From Leguminivora glycinivorella (taxonomy: Eukaryota > Arthropoda > Insecta > Lepidoptera > Tortricidae), in NCBI RefSeq assembly GCF_023078275.1, contig NC_062976.1:4960001-5024000 (forward strand): DNA of 64,000 nt. The letters run 5' to 3'. Numbering within the stretch: position 1 is the stretch's first letter; every line of letters begins with the position of its first letter. Of this stretch, positions 43,590-54,689 are shown in pieces. The notes under the pieces are model-generated. The model was not told the origin of the DNA and did not search any database. It saw only the letters and a program-made list of their open reading frames with translations. A program made the translations under genes and the position numbers.

Positions 43590-43760
43590 TTAACCCCCGA
43601 CGCAAAAACGAGGTGTTATAAGTTTGGCGTGTTTGTCTGTCTGTCTGTCTGTGGCATCGTAGCTCACTAATGGATGAACTAATTTAGATTTAGTTTTTTT
43701 TTTGTTTGAAAGCTGAGTTAGTCGGGAGTGTTCTTAGCCATGTTGTATGAAAATCTAAGG
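43590..43760 (+). repeat. Family M repeat, partial
   Basis: acccccgacgcaaaaacgag through a short GTCT run to gagtgttcttagccatgttg; truncated at the 3' side. Confidence 0.8.
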
Positions 43761-43792
43761 CTAAGTCTTAAATTATTGTCCCTTTAGACTTA

Positions 43793-43915
43793 TATTGACC
43801 GGGATATAGACCGGGATTACCTTTTTGATTTTAGTCGAGCTCCCGATATTTCGACGCAGTTGCATGCATCATGATCACGGCTTGGTTTGGTTTTCCGTTA
43901 TCATGATGCAGTATA
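43793..43915 (-). repeat. Family K repeat
   Basis: gaccgggatatagaccggga, cgagctcccgatatttcgac and gcagttgcatgcatcatgat: inverse of 55640-55745. See the ribozyme-like finding. Confidence 0.7.
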
Positions 43916-44171
43916 GTATGAGTATTAAGCAGTCACCGTAGCCTATGGACTAGAAGGTGTGACTTGCGCCGTGCCAACTCCTAACTCTTTGCCCCCTAGG
44001 TGAGTTCTGGCAAAATCCAAGTGTCACATATAAAAACTTGTTTTTGTTCAGGTTTAGAAGTCCTGTTTGGCCCATCCCCTTCCTCATTTTACAGTATAGA
44101 CTTTTCAAGTTTCAGAAGAATAGAATTGGCCTTCAAGTCTCTAACAGAAGTAACGGACTATTCAAGCAGTG

Positions 44172-44417
44172 TCAGTTGGGGCAACAACGTTTTTCGTGGC
44201 TGTGTAAGCCAATACGAGAGCGGCAAACACGACCACAACTCTCGCAGGTGTAGTGTACCCGTGGCGAAGAGGTATCGCGCTGAAAACGCTTGGCTCGCTT
44301 ACTTGCGAGTGCCGCAAACCAAGTTTCAATACTGCTGGTAACTCGTATGATATCGGTGTTCCATAGCGTAGCATTCATTCGTAGCAACCGACTACGGACT
44401 AGTGCTACGCCGCTCAC
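44172..44417 (-). pseudogene. LINE ORF C-terminal tail with CCHC-like finger
   Basis: The minus-strand frame ends in YTCESCGRVCRSRIGLHSHE followed by KRCCPN and a stop. A C-X2-C...H-X4-C finger with the CRSRIGLHSH wording is typical of the extreme C-terminus of some insect non-LTR retrotransposon polyproteins. No reverse transcriptase motif is present. The upstream edge lies 4 bp from a MITE at 44422, which may have split the LINE. It could also be another short zinc-finger fragment. Confidence 0.5.
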
Positions 44418-44421
44418 GCTA

Positions 44422-44670
44422 CACTGAGAGAAATTTGCATTGTGAATTTAATAAGTTCGACTTGTTGCGGTTTATCCGTTTGAATCAGCCAAACGTATGT
44501 TTAAAACAATATGTGTCAGGTTGTTTTTATAAAATCGACTTGTTGATTTAAATATATTGCCGATTCAAATGACAAGTAGCTTCTTGTTTGAACCAAAGAG
44601 CACGTAGGCGCTATTTTAACCAAAAAACTTGTTGAACGAACATGAAAACTGGTTGTATTTTCTCTCAGTG
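44422..44670. mobile_element. MITE with TA duplication (Tc1/mariner-type)
   Basis: Ends cactgagagaaa and tttctctcagtg, with TA at 44420-44421 and 44671-44672. 249 bp, non-coding. Confidence 0.8.
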
Positions 44671-44763
44671 TACGCCATGGCTTGTATTATTTTTTGCTAG
44701 TAGGCGATACATACACCGATTGTAGTATAAATGTCGTTTTCCATTAGATTCGAGGTGTGAATA

Positions 44764-45075
44764 GGCGAGACGACTAAAAAAAAACTAATTAGTCCGTCAG
44801 TTAGATTATCAAAGACTTTTAGACACGTATTTTTTCTTTTTTCTCGTAAACGAAAAATGACGACGGTACAGTGCGTTGAAGTTTCGCGTGACGCGCCTAG
44901 GTACAATTTTTACTTAGAAGTGACGTCACCAGCCAGCCCCTACTCCGGAACTTTGATGCTCTATATCTTTGTATTTTTTCATTAATTAGAAAAAGCGAAA
45001 AATATGTCTTCAGTATTTTAGACTATCTAACTGACGGACTAAACAGAATGCCATTTTTTATGTAGTCGCCATCCC
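44764..45075. mobile_element. Family J MITE, copy 1
   Basis: ggcgagacgacta ... tagtcgccatccc, with inner inverted words agtccgtcagttagat and atctaactgacggact. TA at both sides (44762-44763, 45076-45077). 312 bp. Inverse-oriented relative at 62496-62793. Confidence 0.85.
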
Positions 45076-45160
45076 TATTCACATTATTGTGACAGCCTCA
45101 TAATGTGACCTCTGGTCATTTGCAATGGAGACTTGAGCTAAAATTGGAGTACAGACCACT

Positions 45161-45556
45161 CTACGTAGTAGAGTCGGTGCAACACACAGGACACAAAGCT
45201 GTTCTGTGCAAAGGTGTGCATATTTCACTAAGTAACATGTAGTTGGTAGTCGCTGCCCAAAACCAAGAGTAGGTAAAGTACTGACCAATTTTACCGTACG
45301 TTGACTTCATACCCATATTATCATACCGGCATTGGAGAACCAACACTTCAATCATCTTCTTCTTTACATCCTGTTGCCCTCTGCTGGGGTGTAGGGCTCG
45401 AATCATATTTCTCCATTTACTCCGGTCTAGGGCAGTTTGGGTGACCTCCTCCCACCCCATGCCTAGCACCCTGAGCTCCTGCTGAACCGAACGACGCCAG
45501 GTCGATTTAGGGCTGCATAGTTTGCGCTTCCCGGGTATATTCCAGGTGAGGGACAT
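45161..45556 (-). pseudogene. LINE reverse-transcriptase C-terminal fragment
   Basis: The minus-strand frame begins within SLTWNIPGKRK, passes STWRRSVQQEL and GMGWEEV, then TALDRSKWRNMIRALHP. This is the familiar block just after the reverse transcriptase in RTE/CR1-type LINEs (GxRxxxRPKxTWRR ... DRxxWRxxxxALCP). Coding sense probably ends near 45375. After that a gatgtaaagaagaagatgat-type 3' end follows and the frame merely stays open. Everything upstream is missing. The fourth to sixth residues of the usual RGRPK are replaced here by LCSPK. Clade uncertain. Confidence 0.7.
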
Positions 45557-45849
45557 TTTGGATAACCCTTAAATACTTTGTCACGATTAAGGTCTGAATT
45601 ACTAGCTAAAAGAGAGAAATGAGTAATCCAAATTCGTGCAAAAAATATTAATTTATTTAAATGTCGGAAACGGAGACGAAGTTCGGAAACGAGAAATTTA
45701 ATGATTAAATTTTGAGCTAATTTAGGTCGTAGGTTCTAGTTTTTATAAATTCACACAAAATCCTGTCTACACTGCGGTTAGGTACTCTCGCCTGGTTTGT
45801 GCCGTCGGTGGGGGGACGCCCCTCTGGAAATGCAGCCGACCGTAGGTAC

Positions 45850-46053
45850 TCAGGGGCTGTCCGAGGGCTCGGCAAGGGAGGTCTGCTCTGCCTGGCGAGA
45901 GTAGCGATGGTGGTGAGGTGGCTGTGGTGGAGTCGACACTCCAAATGACAGCCCGAACCTTGGACCCTGGAACGCGTCATCCAAATCCATGAGAAAACAG
46001 TCCGGCTGCATGATTTGTGAACATCCTCGGCAAGCGGAAGGAAGAGAAAGCAC
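45850..46053 (-). CDS. Possible host coding exon (unidentified)
   Basis: On the minus strand a pyrimidine-rich run with ag (tctcttccttccgcttgccgag) precedes an open frame. The frame includes MQPDCFLMDLDDAFQ, then a proline/histidine-rich stretch (PPQPPHHH), and ends at a stop at 45850-45852. Composition is GC-richer than the surroundings and protein-like. An overlapping open frame (45717-45980) uses another phase. No splice donor is convincing and no family is recognised. It could be the first coding exon of a host gene or chance. Confidence 0.3.
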   Translation of the reverse strand: MLSLPSACRGCSQIMQPDCFLMDLDDAFQGPRFGLSFGVSTPPQPPHHHRYSRQAEQTSLAEPSDSP

Positions 46054-46059
46054 CTAAGA

Positions 46060-46922
46060 TGTAGCAGTGATGCCGTGGATGTTCACAATCAGAATCGGAG
46101 ATTACATTTTGGAAAGATGATGCAGCAGTTTACATTTTTAAAATGAGGGTGGAAATAAATTCTGATGCAATACCGTTACAACGAAATGATTGTGCAAAAT
46201 CGTTTACAGTATTTAGTATTTAATAGATTGATGTTTGAGGAAGATATTTTAAGCACTAAAATTACAACACAAAGTCTTTTAATCTAATTAGCAAGAATTA
46301 ACTACATCTGAGTTATTAAATGTACCACTTACCCAATTTGGGGTTTATTACACTCGCGTTACTATAAAAATATTAACGTTGAGCACTTCGACGAACGTTT
46401 AGAGACGACAAAATATTTAATTGGTTACATGTCGAAACGATACATGTATAAAGACCGATATTAATGTGCCGTGCGTTCTGTATCGAATGAAGATCGGAAA
46501 TGGTCGCGCGGCTAAGCGCCGCTGTGATATAGGTGTCACCAGATGTGACAAACAAAAGGACTAGTTGCCGGGGCGCTAAAATGTTGCACGCGATATTATT
46601 CTGGGAGCGCTAAAACGGCGCCGACGAACACTGTTGCACTTTGTTTGTTTAAAATAGATGTATATTGTAAATAGTTATAAGTATTAGCTTGTAAAATATA
46701 TAGTTTTAAGAGGTACATTTATTTATGATTTTATTTATTTGAGTGATAATAGTTTCATGTAACGTATAACGTTACAACTTCTACTTAATAGCCTTGAATA
46801 AGAGAATAGTACAGAGCTAAAAATTGATCCTCACTAATAGGAATATTAATTATTTATTTGAACTTTATTCCACAAGGGAATTTAAAAAGAAATTGCGAAG
46901 TTAATGCCAAAAGGCATTATGT
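46060..46922. other. No recognised feature
   Basis: GC-richer patch at 46500-46640 (e.g. gcgctaaaacggcgccgacg) without a frame; otherwise AT-rich. Confidence 0.35.
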
Positions 46923-46924
46923 AT

Positions 46925-47390
46925 TAGCAAAGACATATATTATGTAACTCCGTTTAGACAGATAAAGTCTAAGAAAAAAACGTACCTCAAACTCAAAACC
47001 ATACAGAAAAAGGTACGGTGACCTAGATGGCGATACACCTTTGGGGGGCGCTCGGCTAGATGGCGCTAATATTAATATTTGACATTTTAACACATATCAA
47101 GCTAAAAATATGTTCCAAATTGTCAAAACTGAGGTTCAAAAGTTTTAAGCCTGTGTCGAGAGATGGCAGTCTATGCACTGTGATTACACATTTTACTTTG
47201 ACAGTAAGGGCCCATTTAGACGGTACGAGAACTCACATACGAGTTTTATTACATTGCGGTGTTTGATGGCTGAGCAAAATTGTATGTAACCTCAACAGCC
47301 CGCAATGTAACTAAAATCGCGTGCGAGTTCGCACGCCGTCTAAATCAGGCCTAACGCTCTCTAATACTCGATCCTCTTTGCTACCAGTTA
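46925..47390 (+). repeat. Family C repeat, copy 2, split by a MITE
   Basis: 46925-47207 matches 60098-60365. After the MITE the family resumes with cgctctctaatactcgatcc and tctttgct, as in copy 3. Confidence 0.85.
47208..47351. mobile_element. MITE with TAA duplication (PIF/Harbinger-type), copy 2
   Basis: gggcccatttagacggtacg at left is inverted at right as gcacgccgtctaaatcaggc. TAA at 47205-47207 and 47352-47354. Copy 3 of family C shows the empty site gacagtaactctct, confirming the insertion. Confidence 0.9.
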
Positions 47391-47628
47391 ACCTTAAGGC
47401 AAAGCAGATAGGTATGTAAGTATTTAATATCAAGTTAAATAACACGTAGGTACAATTTCACAAATGGAATCGTTTAAATATTGGAATCATGTCAGTTTCG
47501 CGAGTGCATTACGCTCAAATTTTTTTTTAATCTCTCACAACTGTGCGCAAGAATATCATCTAGGATCAGACACGCCTGAAAGATTGTGAAGAATAACAAT
47601 GAATAAATTTTAAGTTTTTATAACCGGT
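47391..47628. other. No recognised feature
   Basis: Nothing supportable. Confidence 0.35.
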
Positions 47629-47632
47629 TGTA

Positions 47633-47997
47633 CAGTCAACAACACAGCTATAAATACAGACAAAGTGCCAAAAACATGTATACAGATCTTTATTGCCTGT
47701 ACCACAGAATATATAATAGTACAAGTACAGAAGGCTCACTCCTTTGATGCGTACAAAATGCCGCAATTCTAAATTCTTACCTACAGTAACAAACGGCTCG
47801 CACGAGAGCAGCCGGCATTGAATTCTATTGCGCCGCGCGAAGGTCGACACCACTGAACGGGCCGCGACCTCGCGGCCGCCGGCATGTACTTGTAGCGCGA
47901 CGATAGAATCGCGGAGTGAGCCGCCCCTGTACATACATTAAGGTGTGTATACATATTTTTGGCACTTTGTCTGTATTTACAGCTGCGTTGTTGACTG
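47633..47997. mobile_element. TA-flanked element with ~50-bp TIRs, carrying family F
   Basis: cagtcaacaacacagctata and aatacagacaaagtgcc at left are inverted at right as ggcactttgtctgtatttac and agctgcgttgttgactg. TA at 47631-47632 and 47998-47999. The interior 47690-47940 is family F sequence (tcgcggccgccggcatgtac), shared with 35456-36027. Confidence 0.8.
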
Positions 47998-48002
47998 TAC
48001 TG

Positions 48003-48477
48003 GTAATTAATAAAGAATTAAAAAAGTTCTTATCGGGAAGTTGTTCCCACACCGTAGACGATTTTTTTATAATGTATAATATCTAGATTTAGGATTTTTA
48101 TCGCACCATCATACTTAGTTTTAAAGCTTCAAACACAATACCTGTATTGTTTTTTGAATAAATATATGAGTATGATGCATCAACTTTAAATTATTATCAG
48201 AATTAGTCACTTCTCAACTAAAATTCCACTACAAAGCACTCTAACGTCACTACTTGTAAATTCCAACAAGTGCTCAATTTTTGGAAACCAAAAATAAACC
48301 CTGATAACATTGCATAAGGTTTTCTTTACTAAAGTTTTGACAGAGAGAAATTTACAAGCGCAACGAGGCTATACAATATTAGACACGGTGCACAGAACCT
48401 TCCCAAGATGCCATTCGTTTAGAACGAATGAATAAAAATAAAAAAATAATTCATGTACCTACCAAAAATATCACTTA
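48003..48477. other. No recognised feature
   Basis: AT-rich; nothing supportable. Confidence 0.4.
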
Positions 48478-48720
48478 TCATCATACTCTTTTCGTTATCC
48501 CGGCATTTGCCACAGCTCATGGGAGCCTGGGGTCCGCTTTGACAACTAACCCCAAGATGTGGCGAAGGTACTAGTTTTACGAAAGCGTCTGCAATCTGAC
48601 CTTCCAACCAGAAGGGTAAACTAGACTAGAGAATTAGTCCGGTTTCCTCACGATGTTTTCCTTCACCGAAAAGCGACTGGCAAATATCAAATGACATTTC
48701 GCACATAAATTCCGAAAAAA
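48478..48720 (-). mobile_element. SINE1, tRNA head missing
   Basis: cgttatcccggcatttgcca, ggtccgctttgacaactaac, cggtttcctcacgatgtttt and catttcgcacataaattccg match SINE1, ending before the B-box. Confidence 0.8.
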
Positions 48721-48892
48721 TATCCCTTATAACAAGTCATAAACAATATTAACACAAAAGAAGCTTCAACATATCCGGGCCAACTAGTGTGATCCTGTAT
48801 CTCAGGCAGAAATACAACTTACATACTAACAAAACAGGGATTTTATTGTTACCATATGTATTTCATAAGGTATTCAACAAAAAATAGTACAT

Positions 48893-49014
48893 TACGATAC
48901 ACGTGCGTAAAAAAGGAAGTTCGAAACGAGTGGAGATAAATTAAAACATGACCGAAGGGAGTGTTTGAAATCGACACGAGTTACGAATTTCCTTTTCGCA
49001 CGTGTATCGTACGA
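48893..49014. mobile_element. Imperfect palindromic element
   Basis: acgatacacgtgcgtaaaaa pairs with ccttttcgcacgtgtatcgt; inner caagttcg/cgaatt words also pair. Resembles diverged family E in its inner part (cgaaacgagtgg). Confidence 0.6.
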
Positions 49015-49019
49015 CGTTT

Positions 49020-49500
49020 TTCAGTACAGATGACCCTCCGAAGTTTCGACCTGGCATATAATGAACCACTTCTCGTACTAATGCGTAAAAAAAACACCAT
49101 CTGCACTGAAAAAATACATTACAGATTTTTGAATGGAATAGGTTACTCAAAAATATCATAATTCTCAAAGTACAGCAAAAAAAGATACTAAAACCCCTTA
49201 TTCATAAACGTACTCTAAAGTTATCAAGCCGATAAAGTTCTTTTGTCCCTTTCCAACGTATTGGTGAGACAGAACATAATTTAGGGTTATTCAGGCCCAC
49301 GGTGTATATTATTAGCGTATACATTATATAGTGCGCAAACAGCTGGGTTGTTGGCTAGACACACAGCACGGTGACACAAAGCTATGCTTAGTCCATATTT
49401 TAGCAAAATGGCCACGGGAGTACCTTGTCTAATGGTTGCTACGGACGCAGGTAACTGCCATTTGGTATTAATGGAAGTGCCTGGAAATTAATAAGCCGCT
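49020..49500. other. No recognised feature
   Basis: Short open frames on both strands overlap the palindrome and are not supported. Confidence 0.35.
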
Positions 49501-49510
49501 TGTAACTTTC

Positions 49511-49712
49511 AATAACCTAACCACAAAATTAAAATTTTGAAAAAACCCCCGACCTCGCGGTCGGATAGTGGATCGATTTTCATGAAACATGACTAAGAAC
49601 ACTCCCGACTAATTCAGCTTTTTAAACAAAAAGGCTAAATCTAAATCGGTTCATCCGTTCGGGAGCTACGATGCCACAGACAGACACACACACAAACAGA
49701 CAGACATGTCTC
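49511..49712 (-). repeat. Family M repeat, minus copy
   Basis: aataacctaaccacaaaatt, aaacccccgacctcgcggtc, gttcatccgttcgggagcta and a short GACA run. Confidence 0.85.
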
Positions 49713-49971
49713 TTTAACTCCATAACGGCAACATACAATTGCTACCCTACGTACAGTAAATTGCATGGAAAAATTATGAATACAGATATTTATAAATTTG
49801 CCATGCACTTTTGCAGCTCATTGTACCTTGATACATAAGCCCATCTCAAAACTGAAAACTAAGAATTGAAACCAAATAATTACTACATAGAAGGGTGAAA
49901 TCCTTTCCAAGTAATTATTACTTCTAGAATTTACACTCAACACTCGATAACGACTTGCAAATGGAATGTCT

Positions 49972-50301
49972 CATCATCCTCCTTGCGTTATCCCGGCATT
50001 TGCCACGGCTCATGGGAGCGTGGGGTCCGCTTTGACAACTACTTAATCCCAAGATTTGGCGCAGGCACTACTTTTACGAAAGCGACTGCCATCTGACCTT
50101 CCAACCCGAAGGGTAACTAGACCTTATTGGAATTAGTCCGGTTTCCTCACGACGTTTTCCTTCACCAAAAAGCGACTGGCAAATATCAATTGACATTTCC
50201 CACATAAGTGAAAAACTTATTAGTGCGAGCCGGGGTTCGAACCCGCGACCACCAGAACGAAAGTCGCACGCACTTACCGCTAGGCTACCAGCAGCGCTAG
50301 T
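49972..50301 (-). mobile_element. SINE1, full length with 17-bp duplication
   Basis: The minus strand reads ggtagcctagcggtaagtgc, gggttcgaaccccggctcgc, then the whole SINE1 body. Perfect direct repeats ttgcaaatggaatgtct at 49955-49971 and 50302-50318. Confidence 0.9.
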
Positions 50302-50318
50302 TTGCAAATGGAATGTCT

Positions 50319-50520
50319 ATACGTAAACCTGTTAACTCAGCACTAGATTCCTAGTTTACCTAATTTAAAATCGCATAAGTAATTCACTAGACCATTGTAA
50401 CTACCACGATTTTTTTATATGTAACTCAGTATCGAGAATAACGATTCGTCATAGACTCCATTTTAAATCTACGTGCATACTAACATAATAATTTCCTCGT
50501 AGATGTTGTACAAAACGTGG
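50319..50520. other. No recognised feature
   Basis: Short AT-rich spacer. Confidence 0.3.
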
Positions 50521-50526
50521 TAGCAG

Positions 50527-50665
50527 TAGGCCTGGCACATGATGGCCGCGGGAGTATGTCGCCGCGAGATAGATGCCACGTCTTCTTCTAACTGTATTAA
50601 TGACATAAGGACGGGTAGTCTATCTCGCGGCGACATACTCCCGCGGCCATCATGTGCTAGGCCTA
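50527..50665. mobile_element. GC-rich palindromic MITE
   Basis: taggcctggcacatgatggc and cgcgggagtatgtcgccgcg pair with cgcggcgacatactcccgcg and gccatcatgtgctaggccta. A cag word flanks both sides. Stem is nearly perfect over ~50 bp. Confidence 0.85.
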
Positions 50666-50974
50666 CAGTAGTAGATTACATTTACATACCTACTGTAGGT
50701 ACCTAGGCCAGTGTGAAACGTTTACGATAATATCCCTTTCGTAGCTATCTATCTCTATCGCTCTGGCGCGACAGAGCCAGACTACATTTCTGCGACGTTT
50801 CGGTGGCGTTTCGCGTCGCAGAAATGCTATTAAGCTACGGGGCCTGGCCAGTAAAGTAAGAAATGTAATTGTCGGCCACATCACATATTAATGATGGTCG
50901 GTCGCCATCTTTCCCCCCCTTTTTCTAGACCTCAATTCGTAATCTGGAGACAATGAGGAACACATCCATTAGGG

Positions 50975-51460
50975 TTGCAAAAAAACGGTTTTTTTTCTGG
51001 CTTGAAAAAAAAACATGAAAAAAAACCGTGAATAAAACAGTTTTTTTTTCTGGAGTATGTTTTTTTCTAAAGTACGAAATCTCAAAATTTGGAAAGTAGT
51101 TAATACTTTTTACGGTTTTTTAGACTTAATGTTAACTATTAAACGAATTTAATCAAATAACTTTAATTTCTGGTCTTAGAAAAGTAACATTTACGAAATC
51201 TGTAGTTGGTAGTTATCACTATTTACTGTTGACAACACCACCGCCTCTCCACCCTACACGCAGCATCGGGGATTCCCCAATAAACGTTTGTATACTGAAT
51301 GTTAATTGAATTAAAATGTACGTTATTGTTATTGAAACACTTTACTACTCACGAAAAACCGTTATTGTCGTATTATTTGTTCATCTGAAAAAAAACATAT
51401 TTATTTAGAAAAAAAACCATGGTGCTCGGTTTTTTTTCATGTTTTTTTTTATAATTCTGA
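50975..51460. repeat. A-tract/T-tract rich block
   Basis: Runs of 7-9 A or T recur in two clusters (50980-51065 and 51385-51456), separated by short words such as acatg and ccg; the clusters are roughly inverse of each other (cggttttttttctgg against catggtgctcggtttttttt). Possibly a foldback element with a unique centre. Confidence 0.5.
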
Positions 51461-51960
51461 AAATGTGTTAGGTATTTAGAAGAGATGTCTACGAAAATCA
51501 TGAAGGAGACGACTTTTGGTCAAATTGGCTCTAGACTAATGTAATTGTCGGCTAAGATGAAGCCGGCTGAGGTCAAGAAACATGTACTATTCTGAGTCTT
51601 TCTTATATACCTACTGGTGTGTATTTTTTTCTGTTCGACGGAGCCGGGAAGCGGTAACTTCGTTTAGCGCAGCTGTCTGAAATTTGACACTTTCCGACCG
51701 GAGAATAGAAAAATAATTTTCACCTTCGGTGTAACGTGAACACTTGAATCCTTTCTAATTGACACAAGTTAAATTATCTTCTATTGAAAATATTTTAACC
51801 TGTTTATTTTAAAATAGTCACACACTAGTTACTACATATATAAATAAAAACCGAAATAAATTACACATAAATAGAAAGAGACTCAAGATTTTATTTAAGA
51901 AGCCCTTGCTACGGTCAAGATTCAGTTGAGTATAGACTCATTTAGGACAATTATAGTAGA
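51461..51960. other. No gene recognised; SINE2 tail word at 51848
   Basis: aaccgaaataaattacacat at 51848-51870 matches the end of SINE2. The rest is unassigned. Confidence 0.4.
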
Positions 51961-51978
51961 ATTAATATAATATTAATA

Positions 51979-52081
51979 CATACATACAATCCCATAAAGG
52001 GGTAGGCAGAGCACATAAAACTACTAAAGCTTCAGGGCCACTCTTCGCATATAAGGGGTTAAAAGAAAACGAAACTGTGGC
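51979..52081 (-). mobile_element. SINE4, truncated, with 12-bp duplication
   Basis: catacatacaatcccataaa, ggggtaggcagagcac and agaaaacgaaactgtggc match 26052-26170. Direct repeats ataatattaata at 51967-51978 and 52082-52093. Confidence 0.8.
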
Positions 52082-52093
52082 ATAATATTAATA

Positions 52094-52600
52094 TAAGCTT
52101 AATTCTGATATGTAGTGGCTATAGGTTTCTGTTAGAGTAGCAGAGACAGACAAATGTCGAGTTTTCGACTTGGTAGGGACGGAAATAAAATATGTTCCCA
52201 TTATAGTAGCAGAAATCCGGAATTTTTTGAAGTGCCACCTCATCCCAGTTGTAAAATACAAAAACAATTGTGATGCTTACACTAATAACGTAAGGTAACG
52301 ATCTCGCAATCGAATAACGTTCTAAAAACTCATGGTGGGTACTATATACACTCCGCAACTATCCAAGATCTAGCATTGCCCCTTCGTGAGATAAAGCTCC
52401 GTGGTCGTAGGCAAACAACGCCCTAGCTTTGAATAATGTATGAGAACACCCTTTACCGGCATAGATTCAAACAGGCTGTATCTACGGCACTGCTTTATAT
52501 GTCGTCTACTACATGTTTACATTGAGGTCAAGCGTTGGTTGCTATTGCTTGCCGAGCGATGGATGGGAACCAGAGGTCAAAAATCGAAAACCAAACAGTA
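52094..52600. other. No recognised feature
   Basis: Nothing supportable. Confidence 0.4.
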
Positions 52601-52606
52601 ATAACA

Positions 52607-52768
52607 CCCGACATAGTGGACCGATTTTCATCAAACATGGTTAAGAACATTCTTGACCAATTCAGCTTTCAAACAAAAAAAAATTAATCTAAATCGATTC
52701 ATCCCTTCGAAAGACACACACACAGAGAGACAGACATGTCTAACTTATAACACCACGTTGATTTTGCG
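52607..52768 (-). repeat. Family M repeat, minus, diverged
   Basis: gacatagtggaccgattttc, aacattcttgaccaattcag, a short cacacacagagagacagaca run, then taacttataacaccacg. Confidence 0.7.
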
Positions 52769-52849
52769 TCAATATTTCAAGTCGCCCAATTTAAGTATGA
52801 TTATTTAACTACTTACATATTTTTGTATTCCTTAAACTAACCTGAAATA

Positions 52850-53215
52850 GTTATACAAGGGGGCAAAGTTGTATTTTAACGCCGAGTGTGGAATCCTGAA
52901 CTTGCGAGTTTTTTAACACACGAGAAGTAAAATACATTTGCACCCGAGTGTAACACAAAACTTTTCCCCTCACTATAGCGAGGAAACTACAACGCAAAAA
53001 ATGCGTTTATCACTGCTTCCAGTAGTTCCACAGATGGTAAGTCAGTCATCTTTATTACTAGATTCACCAACTTTTATCAATTTTAAAACAGTTATTTTGA
53101 CTTTATTCAAAGTCAAATTACTTTACCCACCAGTGGATAAAATGCGTTTTTACCCGCTGGTATTAAAGGACAAAACACGTGTTTCCGAGCTAGTGAGGGA
53201 AAAATATATTTCTTT
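52850..53215 (+). repeat. Family E repeat
   Basis: tacaagggggcaaagttgta, cttgcgagttttttaacaca, ccctcactatagcgaggaaa, cccaccagtggataaaatgc and gtgtttccgagctagtgagg. The ttgaaccacgagcg segment present in other copies is missing. Confidence 0.85.
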
Positions 53216-53219
53216 TAGC

Positions 53220-54688
53220 CATGTCATGTGGAATTTTCTGTAACACCAGATTTGTCAGAAGTCGAGCGAACGCAATCAAGCCACTAGAAATAAAAATGCA
53301 ACAAAGGAACTTGCAGTCTGCTGCAGTTTTGCCTCTCTGTGATTTCAGAGGGTTTCAGCCTGAAAACTACAAGTGCACAACTGCAGAGTTACGTCCCCAT
53401 GCACTATGCAGTTTGGTGCCTCTTTTCATAAAACAACACTCGTGTTTCAATGCCTCTCACTATGCACCAGTCACATAAATATCTATAATAGCACTCAAAA
53501 AGTTTTATCAGCCAACATTTATACAATCATTCGCCCTCTCTCATAGGTTTTCGTAGGTTTTCAAACAATCAAGAGAGCATACTATTTAATTGTCTTGGTG
53601 CCGTAGCCGAATGAAAATAAATCGTTTGCAATAGACAACAAGAGCGACAAGACCAATGATGATACTTGTCCACACAACCGAATCCCGCACGTGTAAAATC
53701 AGCTTCCGATCGCCAGGTTAACCATGTGCGAAAAGATTAATTAACCCTCTTTCAGCCATTTATGGTCACCCCCAAGGGTGACAGCTAATTTGAAAAGTTT
53801 CGAACAGTTTGGGTTTGATTAAAATTTCGGCATTTGACGGCGCAGTCGCTCTTGCATTCAAATTAGTTCTTAATATTTTAAGTAGCTTATCTGCTAGGGA
53901 TTGGTGTACCGTTGAGTTAAATATTTTCTACGTTTTATACTTGTGGTTATGTGCAGGTAGATGTTCTGGGCAAAACGTTTTGAGAGAATAAAATATATGC
54001 ATCATTCCATACGTCCATCCAAAAAAGTTCAGTTAAGCGTAGACGATTATTAGGCCATATGAAGTCATACGGTGAAAATGCATTGTACATATTTAAGTTT
54101 ACACAAAACCTGGTAAAAAAGAGCGATACTAAAATAAATATCGGTCCAAATATTGGCCCCTCGGTAAAACTGTTAAGCCTGAGAGGTCAGCAGTAAAAGT
54201 GTTAATAAAACCCGCCCTCGCCAACCTCCAGACAAATTAACCAGCGCGAATAAATCCTACGCAAAAAAAACACCTTTTAATCCGTATTTAATTTGAAAAC
54301 GCAATATATCAAGCTACAACTCCACCGCTAAATAAAACACGAGTCTATTTTATTACTACGCCATAAAAACACGAATAAATACTGAAAACGTATGCACATA
54401 AAGTCGAAAAGAAGTTGTCCTGGGTTTCCAATAATAACACCTGTTGTAGGGTGTCCCTTTGTCAGTGGATCCGGGGAAGTTCCTTTTGAAACTGGTACAC
54501 CGCATTCAGTAATTTATACGGGACGTAATGAGGTGCTGGCCTTTTTCGCAGACGTAGACACCCTACACTTCGGCGTTTATACGAGTAACTAGTTGGTAGT
54601 TGCTCTTTTGACTGCGTATAATACTTGTAAGTAATATAAAATAGGTTCCAATATCATTCATTTCTTAGGATATGTATTGTCACTGCAA
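53220..54688. other. No recognised gene
   Basis: An 85-codon frame at 53221-53478 follows family E; no domain is visible and no start context is convincing. taaccctctttcagcc near 53744 could be a worn TTAA element end. Otherwise unassigned. Confidence 0.35.
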
Positions 54689-54689
54689 T

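Noticed and set aside
44000..44341. 113-codon plus-strand frame
   Set aside because: Antisense to the LINE tail with the zinc-finger; no start context or domain.
50074..50307. 77-codon minus-strand frame
   Set aside because: Read through SINE1, including its tRNA-like promoter boxes.
53221..53478. 85-codon plus-strand frame after family E
   Set aside because: Some cysteines and mixed composition, but no recognised domain, signal peptide or neighbouring exon.
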